Source: Variovorax sp. (lineage in GTDB: Bacteria; Pseudomonadota; Gammaproteobacteria; Burkholderiales; Burkholderiaceae_C). From it: a stretch of 64,000 nt of DNA. Shown here piece by piece: positions 19,220-28,233 of the stretch. The DNA is taken from positions 38,576-102,575 of the forward strand of contig JANXTS010000013.1 of NCBI GenBank assembly GCA_025352265.1, in the 5' to 3' direction. Position 1 is the stretch's first letter. Each line of letters begins with the position of its first letter. A program made the translations under genes and the position numbers. Under the pieces are notes generated by a model. The model had not been told where the DNA came from. It saw nothing but the letters and a program-made list of their open reading frames with translations, and did not search any database.

Positions 19220-20753
19220 GAACAGAACTCCCGGTATTGACGATGGCCCGCATGATCCGCTCTTGCGAAGCTTCGGCGGCTGTGTACTCGGCCACGAAGC
19301 GCCCTTCGTTCATGACGTAGATGCGGTCGCACATGCCGAGCAGTTCTGGCATTTCCGAGGAGATCATCAGGATGCCTTTTCCTTCGCTCGCGAGCTGATC
19401 GACGATGGTGTAAATCTCGTACTTGGCGCCCACGTCGATGCCGCGCGTCGGCTCATCGAGGATGAGCAGTTCGGGCTTGGCAAAGAGCCACTTGCTCAGC
19501 ACTACTTTTTGCTGGTTGCCGCCCGACAGGTTGACCACCTGCTGGTCGACGCCCGAGCAGCGGATGTTGAGCGCCTTGCGGTAGTTGTTCGCGACTTCGA
19601 ACTCCAGTCCGTCGTCGATCACCATCGCCCTCGACACTGCCGCGAGGTTGGCGAGGCTTACGTTCTTCTGGATGTCTTCGTCCAACACCAGGCCGAGTGC
19701 TTTGCGGTCTTCGGTGACATAAGCGATACCGCAGTCGATTGCCTTGCGGATCGTGCCGAGATCGACCGGTTTGCCATGCATGAAAGCTGTACCGCGAATG
19801 CGCTGCCCGTAGGAGCGACCAAATACGCTCATCGCGAACTCGGTGCGGCCTGCGCCCATGAGTCCGGCGATGCCGACGATCTCGCCTCGCTTCACGTGCA
19901 GGTCGACGCCCTTGATGACTTCGCGGTCAGCGTGCTGCGCATGGTTCACATGCCAGTCGCGGACCTCGAAGATCGTCTCGCCGATGCGAGGGCTACGCTG
20001 CGGATAGCGGTGCGCCATGTCGCGACCGACCATGCCGCGAATGATGCGGTCTTCACTGATCGGCTCGGTGCGGCAGTCCATCGTCTCGACCGTGGCGCCA
20101 TCGCGCAGCACAGTAATCGAGTCGGCCACCTTGGCGATCTCGTTGAGCTTGTGCGATATCAGGATCGACGCTATGCCTTGCGCCTTGAGCTCGAGCAGCA
20201 ACGTCAACAAGGCGTCGCTGTCGCTTTCGTTCAGGCTGGCGGTCGGCTCGTCGAGGATCAGTAGCTTGACTTGCTTCGACAGCGCCTTGGCGATCTCGAC
20301 CAGCTGCTGTTTGCCGACACCCAGGTTGGTGATCAGCGCCGTCGGTTGCTCCTTGAGCCCGACCTTGGCGAGCAGCGCCTGAGTCCGCGCATAGGCCTCG
20401 AACCAGTCGATGACGCCGCCGTGCGCGGTTTCATTGCCAAGAAAGACATTCTCTGCAATCGACAACAGCGGCACCAGCGCCAGCTCCTGATGAATGATGA
20501 TGATGCCGAGCTTCTCGCTGTCGGCGATGCCCTTGAACCGACGCAGTTCGCCCTCGAACCAAATCTCTCCGGTGTACGAGTCCGCAGGGTAGACGCCGCT
20601 CAGGACCTTCATGAGCGTCGACTTGCCGGCGCCGTTCTCGCCGACCACCGCATGGATCTCTCCTGCGCGCACCGCGAGGTTGACGTTGTCGAGCGCGTTA
20701 ACGCCCGGAAACGTTTTCGTGATGCCACGCATCTCCAGGATGGCGTTGGTCAA
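19209..20753 (-). CDS. gguA: Multiple-monosaccharide ABC transporter ATP-binding protein
   Basis: 514 aa with duplicated ABC domains. Domain 1: [20 protein letters not shown], signature [15 protein letters not shown], Walker [16 protein letters not shown]. Domain 2: [52 protein letters not shown]. Fits GguA/MmsA in length and motifs. It lies 31 bp after chvE and overlaps gguB by 11 bp, the conserved chvE-gguA-gguB order. Confidence 0.92.
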   Translation of the reverse strand: MTNAILEMRGITKTFPGVNALDNVNLAVRAGEIHAVVGENGAGKSTLMKVLSGVYPADSYTGEIWFEGELRRFKGIADSEKLGIIIIHQELALVPLLSIAENVFLGNETAHGGVIDWFEAYARTQALLAKVGLKEQPTALITNLGVGKQQLVEIAKALSKQVKLLILDEPTASLNESDSDALLTLLLELKAQGIASILISHKLNEIAKVADSITVLRDGATVETMDCRTEPISEDRIIRGMVGRDMAHRYPQRSPRIGETIFEVRDWHVNHAQHADREVIKGVDLHVKRGEIVGIAGLMGAGRTEFAMSVFGRSYGQRIRGTAFMHGKPVDLGTIRKAIDCGIAYVTEDRKALGLVLDEDIQKNVSLANLAAVSRAMVIDDGLEFEVANNYRKALNIRCSGVDQQVVNLSGGNQQKVVLSKWLFAKPELLILDEPTRGIDVGAKYEIYTIVDQLASEGKGILMISSEMPELLGMCDRIYVMNEGRFVAEYTAAEASQERIMRAIVNTGSSVHAE

Positions 20754-20784
20754 ACCAGGTCCGTCCTCGTTCTTGTCGGCGCCC

Positions 20785-21855
20785 TCACTTGATCTGGCTC
20801 TCGGTGTAATAACCGCTGTCGATCAGCACCGGCTTCCAGTTAGAGATGTCGACGCTCACCGGTTTCAGCAAGTACGAGGGCACGACCTTCACGCCGTTGT
20901 TGTAGGTCTTGGTGTCGTTCACCTCCGGCGTCTTGCCTGAGAGCATGGCATCGGCCATGGCGACAGTGACCTTGGCGAGTTCGCGGGTGTCCTTGAACAC
21001 GGTCGAAGTCTGTTCCTTGCGAATCATCGACTTGACCGACGGCACCTCCGCGTCTTGACCCGTGACGACCGGCATCGGCTGCTTGGGCGAACCGTAGCCA
21101 ACGCCCTTCAACGACGACAAAATACCGATCGACAAGCCGTCGTAAGGCGACAGCACCGCATCGACACGGTCCTTCGTGTAGTAGGCCGACAGCAGGTTGT
21201 CCATGCGCGCTTGCGCCACCGCGCCGTCCCAACGAAGGGTACCGACCTTGTCCATACCCATCTGCTTGCTGCGCACCACCAGCTTGCCGCTGTCGATGTA
21301 GGGCTTCAACACCGACATTGCGCCGTTGTAGAAGAAGAAGGCGTTGTTGTCGTCGGGCGATCCGCCGAACAGCTCGACATTGAAGGGCCCTTTGCCGCCC
21401 TTCAGATCAAGCGACTTCTCGATCGATTGCGCCTGCAGCACACCGACCTGGAAGTTGTCGAAGGTAGCGTAGTAGTCGACGTTTTTCGAGCCCTTGATCA
21501 GCCGGTCGTACGCGATGACCTTGACGCCCTTGTCGGCCGCCTTTTGCAGCACGTCGGACAGCGTGGTGCCGTCGATGGCCGCGATCACCAGCACCTTGGC
21601 GCCCTTGGTCATCATGTTCTCGATCTGCGCGAGCTGATTGGGGATGTCGTCGTCGGCGTACTGCAGATCTGTCTTGTAGCCCTTCTCCTTGAAGTACTTG
21701 GCCATGTTGGCGCCATCGGCGATCCAACGCGCCGACGACTTGGTCGGCATCGAGATGGCAATGGGGCCTTTGTCTTGTGCGTAGGCGAGCGACGCAACGC
21801 CGGAAAGGCACACGGCGGCGCCGGCAACCAGCGTTTTGAGGAAGATGCGTTTCAT
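20785..21855 (-). CDS. chvE: ChvE-type periplasmic sugar-binding protein
   Basis: 356 aa with a signal peptide ending near SLAYAQ. Residues [40 protein letters not shown] and [18 protein letters not shown] are typical of ChvE, the binding protein that delivers aldoses to GguAB. In Agrobacterium ChvE also presents sugars to the VirA sensor; no virA is seen here. The gene starts 3 bp after ytfQ, so two unrelated-class sugar binding proteins are made back to back from one mRNA. Confidence 0.9.
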   Translation of the reverse strand: MKRIFLKTLVAGAAVCLSGVASLAYAQDKGPIAISMPTKSSARWIADGANMAKYFKEKGYKTDLQYADDDIPNQLAQIENMMTKGAKVLVIAAIDGTTLSDVLQKAADKGVKVIAYDRLIKGSKNVDYYATFDNFQVGVLQAQSIEKSLDLKGGKGPFNVELFGGSPDDNNAFFFYNGAMSVLKPYIDSGKLVVRSKQMGMDKVGTLRWDGAVAQARMDNLLSAYYTKDRVDAVLSPYDGLSIGILSSLKGVGYGSPKQPMPVVTGQDAEVPSVKSMIRKEQTSTVFKDTRELAKVTVAMADAMLSGKTPEVNDTKTYNNGVKVVPSYLLKPVSVDISNWKPVLIDSGYYTESQIK

Positions 21856-21858
21856 GGA

Positions 21859-22824
21859 TCAGTACTTTCGCGAAGGGAATTCTTTGGCGGCCACTTCCAT
21901 CGGGAAGATGCTCTCGACCGTCACGATGCGCTTGGGCAGTGTCTTGCCGGCCTTGATGTCTTTTACCGCGCTCATCAGCTGTGGGCCAAGCAGCGGGCTG
22001 CACTCTACCGACACGTTCAGCTTGCCGGCGATCATGGCTTCGAAGGCACCCTTGACGCCGTCTATCGAAATGATCGTGATGTCCGTGGCCGGCTTCATGC
22101 CAGCCTCTTCGATGGCCTGGATTGCGCCGATCGCCATGTCGTCGTTGTGCGCGTAGAGCACGTTGATCTTCTTTCCGTCGGCCTTGAGAAATGCCTCCAT
22201 GACTTCCTTGCCCTTGGCGCGGGTGAAGTCGCCGGTCTGGGAGCGAATGATCTTGAACTTGGGATCGGCCTTGATGATTTCTTCGAAGCCCTTCTTGCGG
22301 TCGATGGCCGGTGCCGAGCCCACAGTGCCCTGCAGCTCGACGATATTCACGTCGCCCTTCTGGTCTTTCATTTTTTCGGTGAGCCAACGGCCTGCCTTGC
22401 GACCCTCTTCGACGAAGTCGGAGCCCATGAAGGTGACATACAGCGAGTTGTCCTTCGAGTTGACCGAGCGGTCGGTCAGCACCACCGGAATCTTGGCAGC
22501 CTTGGCTTCCAGCAGCACGGTGTCCCAGCCTGTTTCGACCACTGGCGAGAAAGCGATGACGTCGACCTTCTGTGCGATGTACGAGCGAATGGCCTTGATC
22601 TGGTTTTCCTGCTTTTGCTGGGCGTCGGAGAACTTCAGCTCGATGCCGGCCTCCTTGGCAGCCGACTTGATCGACTCGGTGTTGGCGGTGCGCCACTCGC
22701 TCTCGGCGCCGACCTGGGCGAAGCCGAGAACGAGTTTTTTCTGCGCCAGCGCGGCGACCGGCAGCATGCCGATGAGCGATGCGGCACCGAGCGCGGAAGT
22801 GAGAGTGCGACGATTAATTGCCAT
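21859..22824 (-). CDS. ytfQ: YtfQ-type periplasmic sugar-binding protein
   Basis: 321 aa from the ATG at 22824 (MAINRRTLTSALGAA), chosen because AGGAGACAAATC sits directly before it; the frame continues upstream to 22935 but without family similarity. The signal peptide ends at PVAALAQ. Segments FAQVGAESEWRTANTESIKS and LYAHNDDMAIGAIQAIEEAG are typical of YtfQ (E. coli length 318). It is cognate to YtfR/YtfT/YjfF encoded further downstream. About 107 bp separate it from the aldehyde dehydrogenase gene, so an internal promoter is possible. Confidence 0.9.
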   Translation of the reverse strand: MAINRRTLTSALGAASLIGMLPVAALAQKKLVLGFAQVGAESEWRTANTESIKSAAKEAGIELKFSDAQQKQENQIKAIRSYIAQKVDVIAFSPVVETGWDTVLLEAKAAKIPVVLTDRSVNSKDNSLYVTFMGSDFVEEGRKAGRWLTEKMKDQKGDVNIVELQGTVGSAPAIDRKKGFEEIIKADPKFKIIRSQTGDFTRAKGKEVMEAFLKADGKKINVLYAHNDDMAIGAIQAIEEAGMKPATDITIISIDGVKGAFEAMIAGKLNVSVECSPLLGPQLMSAVKDIKAGKTLPKRIVTVESIFPMEVAAKEFPSRKY

Positions 22825-22931
22825 GATTTGTCTCCTGTGGTTTTGGTGAAAAATACTCTGCGAAAACTCTTTTGAACTCAGTTCCAGCCGGCCTTTGCGG
22901 TCCGCTGCGGGCTGCTTGCGGCCTTTCCTAT

Positions 22932-24392
22932 TCACGCCATCATGTAACCCGTCTTGATCGACGTGTAGAACTCGGCAGCGTAGCGGCCCTGCTCGCGCGG
23001 TCCATAGCTGGAACCCTTACGTCCGCCGAAAGGAACATGAAAGTCGATCCCCGCCGTGGGCAGATTGACCATCGTCATGCCGACCTCGGCATGACGCCTG
23101 AAGTGCATCGCGTACTTCAGGGAAGTCGTGCAAATTCCGGCACACAAGCCAAAGGGCGTGTCGTTGGCAAGATGCAATGCGTGCTCGTAATCGTCGGCCT
23201 GCAGCACGCAGGCAATGGGGCCGAAGATTTCTTCACGTGCCACGCGGTGTTGTGGTTTCGCGAGGAATAACGCTGGGCTCATGAAGTGGCCGGCGGTAGC
23301 GCGCTGCAGCGCCTCGCCGCCATAGACATGCTCGGCGCCTTCCTCTCTCGCGACGGTCATCCATTCGAAATTTCGCGCCAGCTGATCGCGATCCACCACG
23401 GGGCCGATGTCGACACCGCGCTCGAGCGCATGGCCAATACGCAAGGCCGCCATCCGATGACGCAGCCGCACCACAAAGGCATCGTGCACGGAAGCCTCGA
23501 CGATCAATCGACTGGATGCAGTGCAGCGTTGGCCAGTCGAAAAATAAGCGCCCTGAACGGCACAGTCGACCGCACGATCGAGATCGGCGTCGGCCAGCAC
23601 GACCAGCGGGTTCTTGCCGCCCATTTCGAGCTGCACCTTCGCGCGTCGTGCGGAAGCCGCCTGCAACACGCGCTCACCGGTGTCCACCGAGCCGGTGAAG
23701 CTGAGCGCATCGACCAGCGGGCTTTCGACCATCGTCTGCCCCACTTCCCGCCCGCTGCCCATCACCAGATTGAAGGTGCCGGCCGGCAACGTGGCCCGCG
23801 CGATGATTTCTGCCAGTGCCCAGCCGCAGGCCGGCACGAGTTCGGAAGGCTTGAAGACCACGGTGTTGCCGTATGCCAGCGCCGGAGCGATCTTCCACGC
23901 GGGGATCGCCAGGGGAAAGTTCCAGGGCGCGATAAGGCCGACGACGCCGACCGGCTCGCGCGTCACGTCGACCTGCACGCCCGGTCGCACCGAGTCCATC
24001 GTTTCTCCGCCGACACGCAATGCTTCGCCAGCGAAGAACTTGAAAATGTGGCCGGCACGCGCGGCCTCTGCGATGGCCTCGGGCAGCGTCTTGCCTTCTT
24101 CGCGCGCCAGTAAGAGCCCCAGCTGATCTTTGCGCGCCAGGATCTCGCTGCCGATCTGATCGAGCACGTCGGCACGTCGCTGCGGCGTGGTGCGGCGCCA
24201 GTGCGGGAACGCATCGGCAGCTGCGCGAATGGCCGACTCGGTCTGGCTGCGATCGGCGCGCGCGTACTCCGCCACCACCTCGCTGGTGTCCGACGGGTTC
24301 GCGCTCGACCCCGTGGTCACGCCGGTCTGCCAGCGGCCATTGATGTACTGCCGTGCGATGTGGGTCGTGTGCGAAAGGTCGGTGCGCTTCAA
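22932..24392 (-). CDS. Aldehyde dehydrogenase, probable 2,5-dioxovalerate (alpha-ketoglutarate semialdehyde) dehydrogenase
   Basis: 486-aa NAD(P)-dependent aldehyde dehydrogenase. It has the Rossmann segment IAPWNFPLAIPAWKIAPALA, the general-base Glu in QLEMGGKNPLVV and the nucleophile Cys in STGQRCTASSR. The C-terminal MVNLPTAGIDFHVPFGGRKG is typical of the alpha-ketoglutarate semialdehyde dehydrogenases of pentose and sugar-acid pathways. It opens the transporter operon and would oxidise the product of the DapA-type dehydratase to 2-oxoglutarate. Substrate assignment rests on context; catalysis by the family is clear. Confidence 0.85.
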   Translation of the reverse strand: MKRTDLSHTTHIARQYINGRWQTGVTTGSSANPSDTSEVVAEYARADRSQTESAIRAAADAFPHWRRTTPQRRADVLDQIGSEILARKDQLGLLLAREEGKTLPEAIAEAARAGHIFKFFAGEALRVGGETMDSVRPGVQVDVTREPVGVVGLIAPWNFPLAIPAWKIAPALAYGNTVVFKPSELVPACGWALAEIIARATLPAGTFNLVMGSGREVGQTMVESPLVDALSFTGSVDTGERVLQAASARRAKVQLEMGGKNPLVVLADADLDRAVDCAVQGAYFSTGQRCTASSRLIVEASVHDAFVVRLRHRMAALRIGHALERGVDIGPVVDRDQLARNFEWMTVAREEGAEHVYGGEALQRATAGHFMSPALFLAKPQHRVAREEIFGPIACVLQADDYEHALHLANDTPFGLCAGICTTSLKYAMHFRRHAEVGMTMVNLPTAGIDFHVPFGGRKGSSYGPREQGRYAAEFYTSIKTGYMMA

Positions 24393-24436
24393 AGTGAGGC
24401 GAGTATGGGAATCTCACCAATATCTTTCCAATCAAA

Positions 24437-24450
24437 AATTGGGTGCAATT
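24437..24450. promoter_or_regulatory. Candidate LysR-type operator between the divergent genes
   Basis: AATTG-GGTG-CAATT is a perfect 5-4-5 inverted repeat in the 114-bp divergent region between the aldehyde dehydrogenase and LysR genes. It lies 57 bp before the LysR start and 45 bp before the dehydrogenase start. It fits a LysR activator or autorepression box. A TGCAATT half-site also occurs at about 26285, before the SDR gene. Confidence 0.5.
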
Positions 24451-24506
24451 GATACCGGAAACCGCATTCAGGTAAACCCTATCCACAAAAACAAGAACGA
24501 CGAAAC

Positions 24507-25466
24507 ATGACTAACTACACGCACTGGTTCATCCGTGCGCGACTCAAGACGCGGCAGCTTCTGCTGCTTGTCGCCCTCGCAGAAGAAGGCAACATCCATC
24601 GCGCGGCGCAGGTACTCAACATGACGCAGCCGGCAGCGTCCAAGTTGCTGAAAGACCTGGAGGACGTACTCGAGGTTTCGCTGTTCAATCGTCTGCCACG
24701 CGGCATGCGGCCGACCTGGTACGGGGAGACCATGATCCGCCATGCGCGGGTTGCGCTTGCCAGCCTGAACCAGGCGCACGACGAGGTCATGGCGCTCAAG
24801 GCCGGACGCTTCGGGCAAGTCAACGTCGGTGCCATCACGGCTCCTGGCCTGGCTCTGTTGCCGACAGCAGTGGCAACGGTCAAGCGCGATCAGCCCAACC
24901 TGCGGGTCGCGCTCGAGATCGAGACCAGTCCGGTGCTGCTCGACCGACTAGAGCAAGGCAAGCTCGACATCCTGGTGGCACGCCTTTTTGCCGAGCACGA
25001 CAAATCCAAGCTGCGCTACGAGGCGCTGACCGAAGAACCCGTGTGCGCCATGGTGCGGCCCGGCCATCCGCTGCTCGGCATGGCTGGTCTTACCTTGCGC
25101 GACGTGGTGTCCGCCGGCTGGATCGTGCCACCGGCGGGCAGCGTGCTGCGCCACCGCTTCGAGCTGATGTACCAGGAAGAAGGATTGCCGCCTCCGATCA
25201 ACGTGATCGAAACTGCAGCGCTCTTGTTCATCACGCGAATGCTGCAGCAGAGCGACATGATCGCGGTGCTCGCGACCGACGTGGCGCGCTACTACGCATC
25301 GCACGGCATCGTCGCGGTGCTGCCACTGTCGATGCCCTGCCACATGGACGCGTTCGGGATCATCACGCGCACCGACCGGCTGCTATCACCAGCCGCGAAG
25401 ATCATGATGAACGCGCTGAAGGCGGCGAGCCTTACCGTCTATGGAAAGAGGCTCGATCCGGATTAA
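24507..25466 (+). CDS. LysR-family regulator, GbpR-like
   Basis: 319 aa. The N-terminal winged helix is LVALAEEGNIHRAAQVLNMT then QPAASKLLKDLEDVL; the effector domain occupies about residues 100-300. Divergent transcription from a ChvE-containing sugar operon is the arrangement of GbpR, which controls chvE in Agrobacterium in response to sugars. The same protein may also control the SDR gene immediately downstream on the opposite strand and the SMP-30 gene. GbpR identity is an inference; LysR membership is certain. Confidence 0.88.
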   Translation: MTNYTHWFIRARLKTRQLLLLVALAEEGNIHRAAQVLNMTQPAASKLLKDLEDVLEVSLFNRLPRGMRPTWYGETMIRHARVALASLNQAHDEVMALKAGRFGQVNVGAITAPGLALLPTAVATVKRDQPNLRVALEIETSPVLLDRLEQGKLDILVARLFAEHDKSKLRYEALTEEPVCAMVRPGHPLLGMAGLTLRDVVSAGWIVPPAGSVLRHRFELMYQEEGLPPPINVIETAALLFITRMLQQSDMIAVLATDVARYYASHGIVAVLPLSMPCHMDAFGIITRTDRLLSPAAKIMMNALKAASLTVYGKRLDPD

Positions 25467-25500
25467 CGAACCTCGACCCAGCCCATGCCCACCGTTCCCC

Positions 25501-26286
25501 TCAAACCCAGCCGGCATCGACTTTGAATTCCTGCGCGGTGCACATGGCGCCATCGTCCGCAGCGAGGAACAGCACCATGCGCGCGATGTCGTGCGGCTTT
25601 AGCTTGTCCGGCAGGCACTGGTTGCGCGCGATCTCACGCTCGCCTTCGTCGTCCAGCCACAACGTGATCTGGCGCTCGGTCATCACCCAGCCGGGCGACA
25701 CCGTGTTGATGCGGATGCGGTCTTGCCCAAGTGTCTTGGCAAGCCCCCGAGTGAGTCCGTTGACCGACGACTTGGCGATCGCATAGCAAGGGTATCCCGC
25801 TCCCTTGCCCTGCCATCCGGTCGAGCCCAGGTTAATGACCGATCCGAAACCCAGCCGCTTCATGCCCGGCACCACCGACTGGATCGCGAAGAACGCAGGC
25901 CGCTCGTTGATTGCCATGCGATCGTCGTAGTAGGCCGGCGTGACCGACTCCAGCGTGTGCCGGTCGTCGCTCGCCACGTTGTTGACCAGCGCGGCAAAGT
26001 CACCGAGTTCGGCGCTCGCATCCGCTACGGCCGACTGCAGCGCGCCGATGTCGCGCACATCGCACACGCGCCACCAGGGCTTCGCATGACCGGCGTCGAC
26101 GAGCCGATCGGCCAAGGCGCGGCTTGCCTCTTCAGCCACGTCGACGAAGGCGACTCGCGCACCCTGCTCGGCGAATGCCTGCACGATGGCGGCACCGATG
26201 CCGCTTCCGCCTCCGGTTACGAAGACCGCGCGGTCGCGCAGACTAAGGTAGGTTGTCTCTGTCATCGTCTTTGTTGGTTGTGTCAT
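25501..26286 (-). CDS. SDR oxidoreductase, probable sugar 1-dehydrogenase
   Basis: 261 aa (or 254 from the second Met, MTETTYLSL). Classical short-chain dehydrogenase: cofactor motif VFVTGGGSGIGAAIV, NNVAS where NNAG is usual, catalytic Ser in INLGSTGWQGKG and YxxxK in YPCYAIAKSS. Asp in VAFVDVAEE after beta 2 favours NAD. In this setting it could oxidise L-arabinose, galactose or another aldose to the lactone, the first step of the non-phosphorylating route. It converges with the LysR gene and diverges from the lactonase. Confidence 0.8.
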   Translation of the reverse strand: MTQPTKTMTETTYLSLRDRAVFVTGGGSGIGAAIVQAFAEQGARVAFVDVAEEASRALADRLVDAGHAKPWWRVCDVRDIGALQSAVADASAELGDFAALVNNVASDDRHTLESVTPAYYDDRMAINERPAFFAIQSVVPGMKRLGFGSVINLGSTGWQGKGAGYPCYAIAKSSVNGLTRGLAKTLGQDRIRINTVSPGWVMTERQITLWLDDEGEREIARNQCLPDKLKPHDIARMVLFLAADDGAMCTAQEFKVDAGWV

Positions 26287-26382
26287 TGCAATTTATGTAT
26301 GAGTGGCTCGCCGCATGCCGGCTTCCGCGTATCAATATGCCTTGTTAGGATTTGCCGCGTCAAGCAAACGGAGACATCGACT

Positions 26383-27318
26383 ATGACCAACGGACTTTCA
26401 TCGAATGAGGCGCCAACGCTGCTTGGCGAACCCGAATGCGTCTGGCCCGCTGCCGCGGCGCTGGGTGAAGGAGCGGTGTGGTCGCCGCGTGAACAGGCGC
26501 TGTATTGGGTCGATATTCTCGGTTTTCGACTGCACCGTTGGCGACCCGCCGACGCGGCGCAAAGCACCTGGACCTTCGATGAGGAGATCTCCGCCTTGGC
26601 CGAGCGAGTCAACGCGCCCGGCTTGCTGATCACGCTGCGCCGCGGCTTTGCGCTTTTCGATCCGGCACAACCAGGACAGGCCCCAACGTACCTCCACCAG
26701 CCCGAACCCGAACTGCCCGGTAACCGCTTCAACGACGGCAAATGCGATGCGCGGGGCCGCTTCTGGGGCGGCACCATGGACGCGGCCTGCGAGGCGCCCA
26801 CCGGTTCGTTGTACTGTTATCAGCACGACGGAAAAGCCACGGGCGGAGACTGCTCTCGTCACGATCGGGGCTTTGCCGTCACCAACGGTCCGACCTGGTC
26901 CGCCGACGGCGCGACGATGTATTTCAACGACACCGTCACCGGGCGCATCTACGCATACGACTTCGATGCGACCACCGGCAGCGTGTCGAACAAGCGCCAA
27001 TGGTTGCGCTTTTCCAAAGGCGACGGCCTGCCCGATGGCATGACGACCGATGCGGCGGGCCGATTGTGGATCGCGCATTGGGGCGGCGCCTGCGTCAGCT
27101 GCCACGAGCCCGTGAGCGGAACCGAGCTGTGCCGCGTCAAGCTGCCGACGCGGCACATCACCGACTGCGCTTTTGGCGGAGCCGACATGCGGACGCTCTA
27201 CATCACGAGCGCCGCTACAGGGCTCACCCCATCGCAACAGGACGCCGAGCCGCTGGCGGGAGGATTGTTCGCTGTCGAAGTCGATGCCGAGGGCAGGCCA
27301 GCAAATCTGTTCGGGTGA
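26383..27318 (+). CDS. SMP-30/gluconolactonase-family sugar lactonase
   Basis: 311 aa from the ATG at 26383, which has ACGGAGA upstream; an open frame extends further 5-prime but runs antisense through the SDR gene. Six-bladed propeller family with metal ligands in AALGEGAVW (Glu about 29), TNGPTWSADG and GLPDGMTTDAAG. Hydrolyses aldonolactones such as L-arabinono-1,4-lactone to the acid. Divergent from the SDR dehydrogenase that would make its substrate. It has unusually many Cys residues in the second half (WGGACVSCHEP). Confidence 0.88.
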   Translation: MTNGLSSNEAPTLLGEPECVWPAAAALGEGAVWSPREQALYWVDILGFRLHRWRPADAAQSTWTFDEEISALAERVNAPGLLITLRRGFALFDPAQPGQAPTYLHQPEPELPGNRFNDGKCDARGRFWGGTMDAACEAPTGSLYCYQHDGKATGGDCSRHDRGFAVTNGPTWSADGATMYFNDTVTGRIYAYDFDATTGSVSNKRQWLRFSKGDGLPDGMTTDAAGRLWIAHWGGACVSCHEPVSGTELCRVKLPTRHITDCAFGGADMRTLYITSAATGLTPSQQDAEPLAGGLFAVEVDAEGRPANLFG

Positions 27319-27325
27319 TCGAGCG

Positions 27326-28078
27326 TCAGTTTTTGACAGTCGAGTCGGCACCGAAAGATCCGTTCTTTAGGAGCGGTAGCAGCCTGTCGTACTCGGCTTT
27401 CACCACCGCGTAGCACTCGCAAGTGCGGTGCTCGAGCCCGGGGCGGTCAAGCACAGTGATGCGCCCGCGCGAATAGCGTATGAGCCCGTCTTTCTGCAGT
27501 TTCAATGCGCTTTCGCTGACGCCTTCACGGCGAACGCCCAACATGTTCGCGATGAGTTCCTGCGTCATGGACAACTCGTTGCCAGAGAGCCGATCCAGAC
27601 TGAGCAACAGCCAGCGGCAAAGTTGCTGGTCCAGTGAATGATGGCGATTGCACACTGCCGTTTGAGACATCTGAACGATCAACGCCATCGTGTAGCGCAG
27701 CAGCAAGTGCAAGACCGGCCCGGCCCTTTCGAACTCTTCCCGCATAGCATGGGCATTGAGCTTGAACCCGAACCCAGCGCTTTGAACCACCGCGCGGTTG
27801 GGGGTCGAACCGCCGCCCATGAAAAGCGACACGCCCACAACACCCTCATTACCGACCACGGCGATTTCGGCCGAAGCGCCGTCCTCCAGAACGTACAGCA
27901 GCGAAACGATCGCCGTCGTCGGAAAGTAGACATGCGTCATCGTGCCGTTCGACTCATACAAGACATGGCCGAGCGGCAACTCGACAAACTCCAGCTCTGG
28001 CAGCCACCGCTGTCGTTCTTGAACGGGAAGCGCCGCAAGCAATAGATTCTGATCAAGCTCTGGCAAGGCAACTTTCAT
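27326..28078 (-). CDS. Crp/Fnr-family transcription regulator
   Basis: 250 aa: cyclic-nucleotide-binding-like N-terminal domain (about 15-135) and a C-terminal helix-turn-helix (ELSMTQELIANMLGVRREGV then SESALKLQKDGLI). The cAMP-contact motif of true Crp is absent, so the ligand is unknown; there is no Fnr-type Cys cluster at the N-terminus. It converges with the lactonase gene with 7 bp between the stops. Whether it belongs to the sugar locus or the adjacent kinase locus is unclear. Confidence 0.85.
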   Translation of the reverse strand: MKVALPELDQNLLLAALPVQERQRWLPELEFVELPLGHVLYESNGTMTHVYFPTTAIVSLLYVLEDGASAEIAVVGNEGVVGVSLFMGGGSTPNRAVVQSAGFGFKLNAHAMREEFERAGPVLHLLLRYTMALIVQMSQTAVCNRHHSLDQQLCRWLLLSLDRLSGNELSMTQELIANMLGVRREGVSESALKLQKDGLIRYSRGRITVLDRPGLEHRTCECYAVVKAEYDRLLPLLKNGSFGADSTVKN

Positions 28079-28233
28079 CAGGGAATCTCAGATCTTTAAA
28101 AACAGGCGGCAATTCTCGCAAGTATCTTTCGGCGTGTCGCGTCGCTCTGTGCGCTACCGTACGGAAGCAGCGGTGGGTGCAGCAGCAACCAATGACGGAT
28201 GTGATGCCCGTCGCTGCGGAATGCCGCGATCCG

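Noticed and set aside
19038..20264. Plus-strand open frame of 408 codons over gguA and gguB
   Set aside because: Complementary to highly conserved transporter motifs; the product has no recognisable domain.
21055..22875. Plus-strand open frame of 606 codons over chvE and ytfQ
   Set aside because: Antisense to two obvious periplasmic binding protein genes; protein is Asp/His/Arg-rich without domains.
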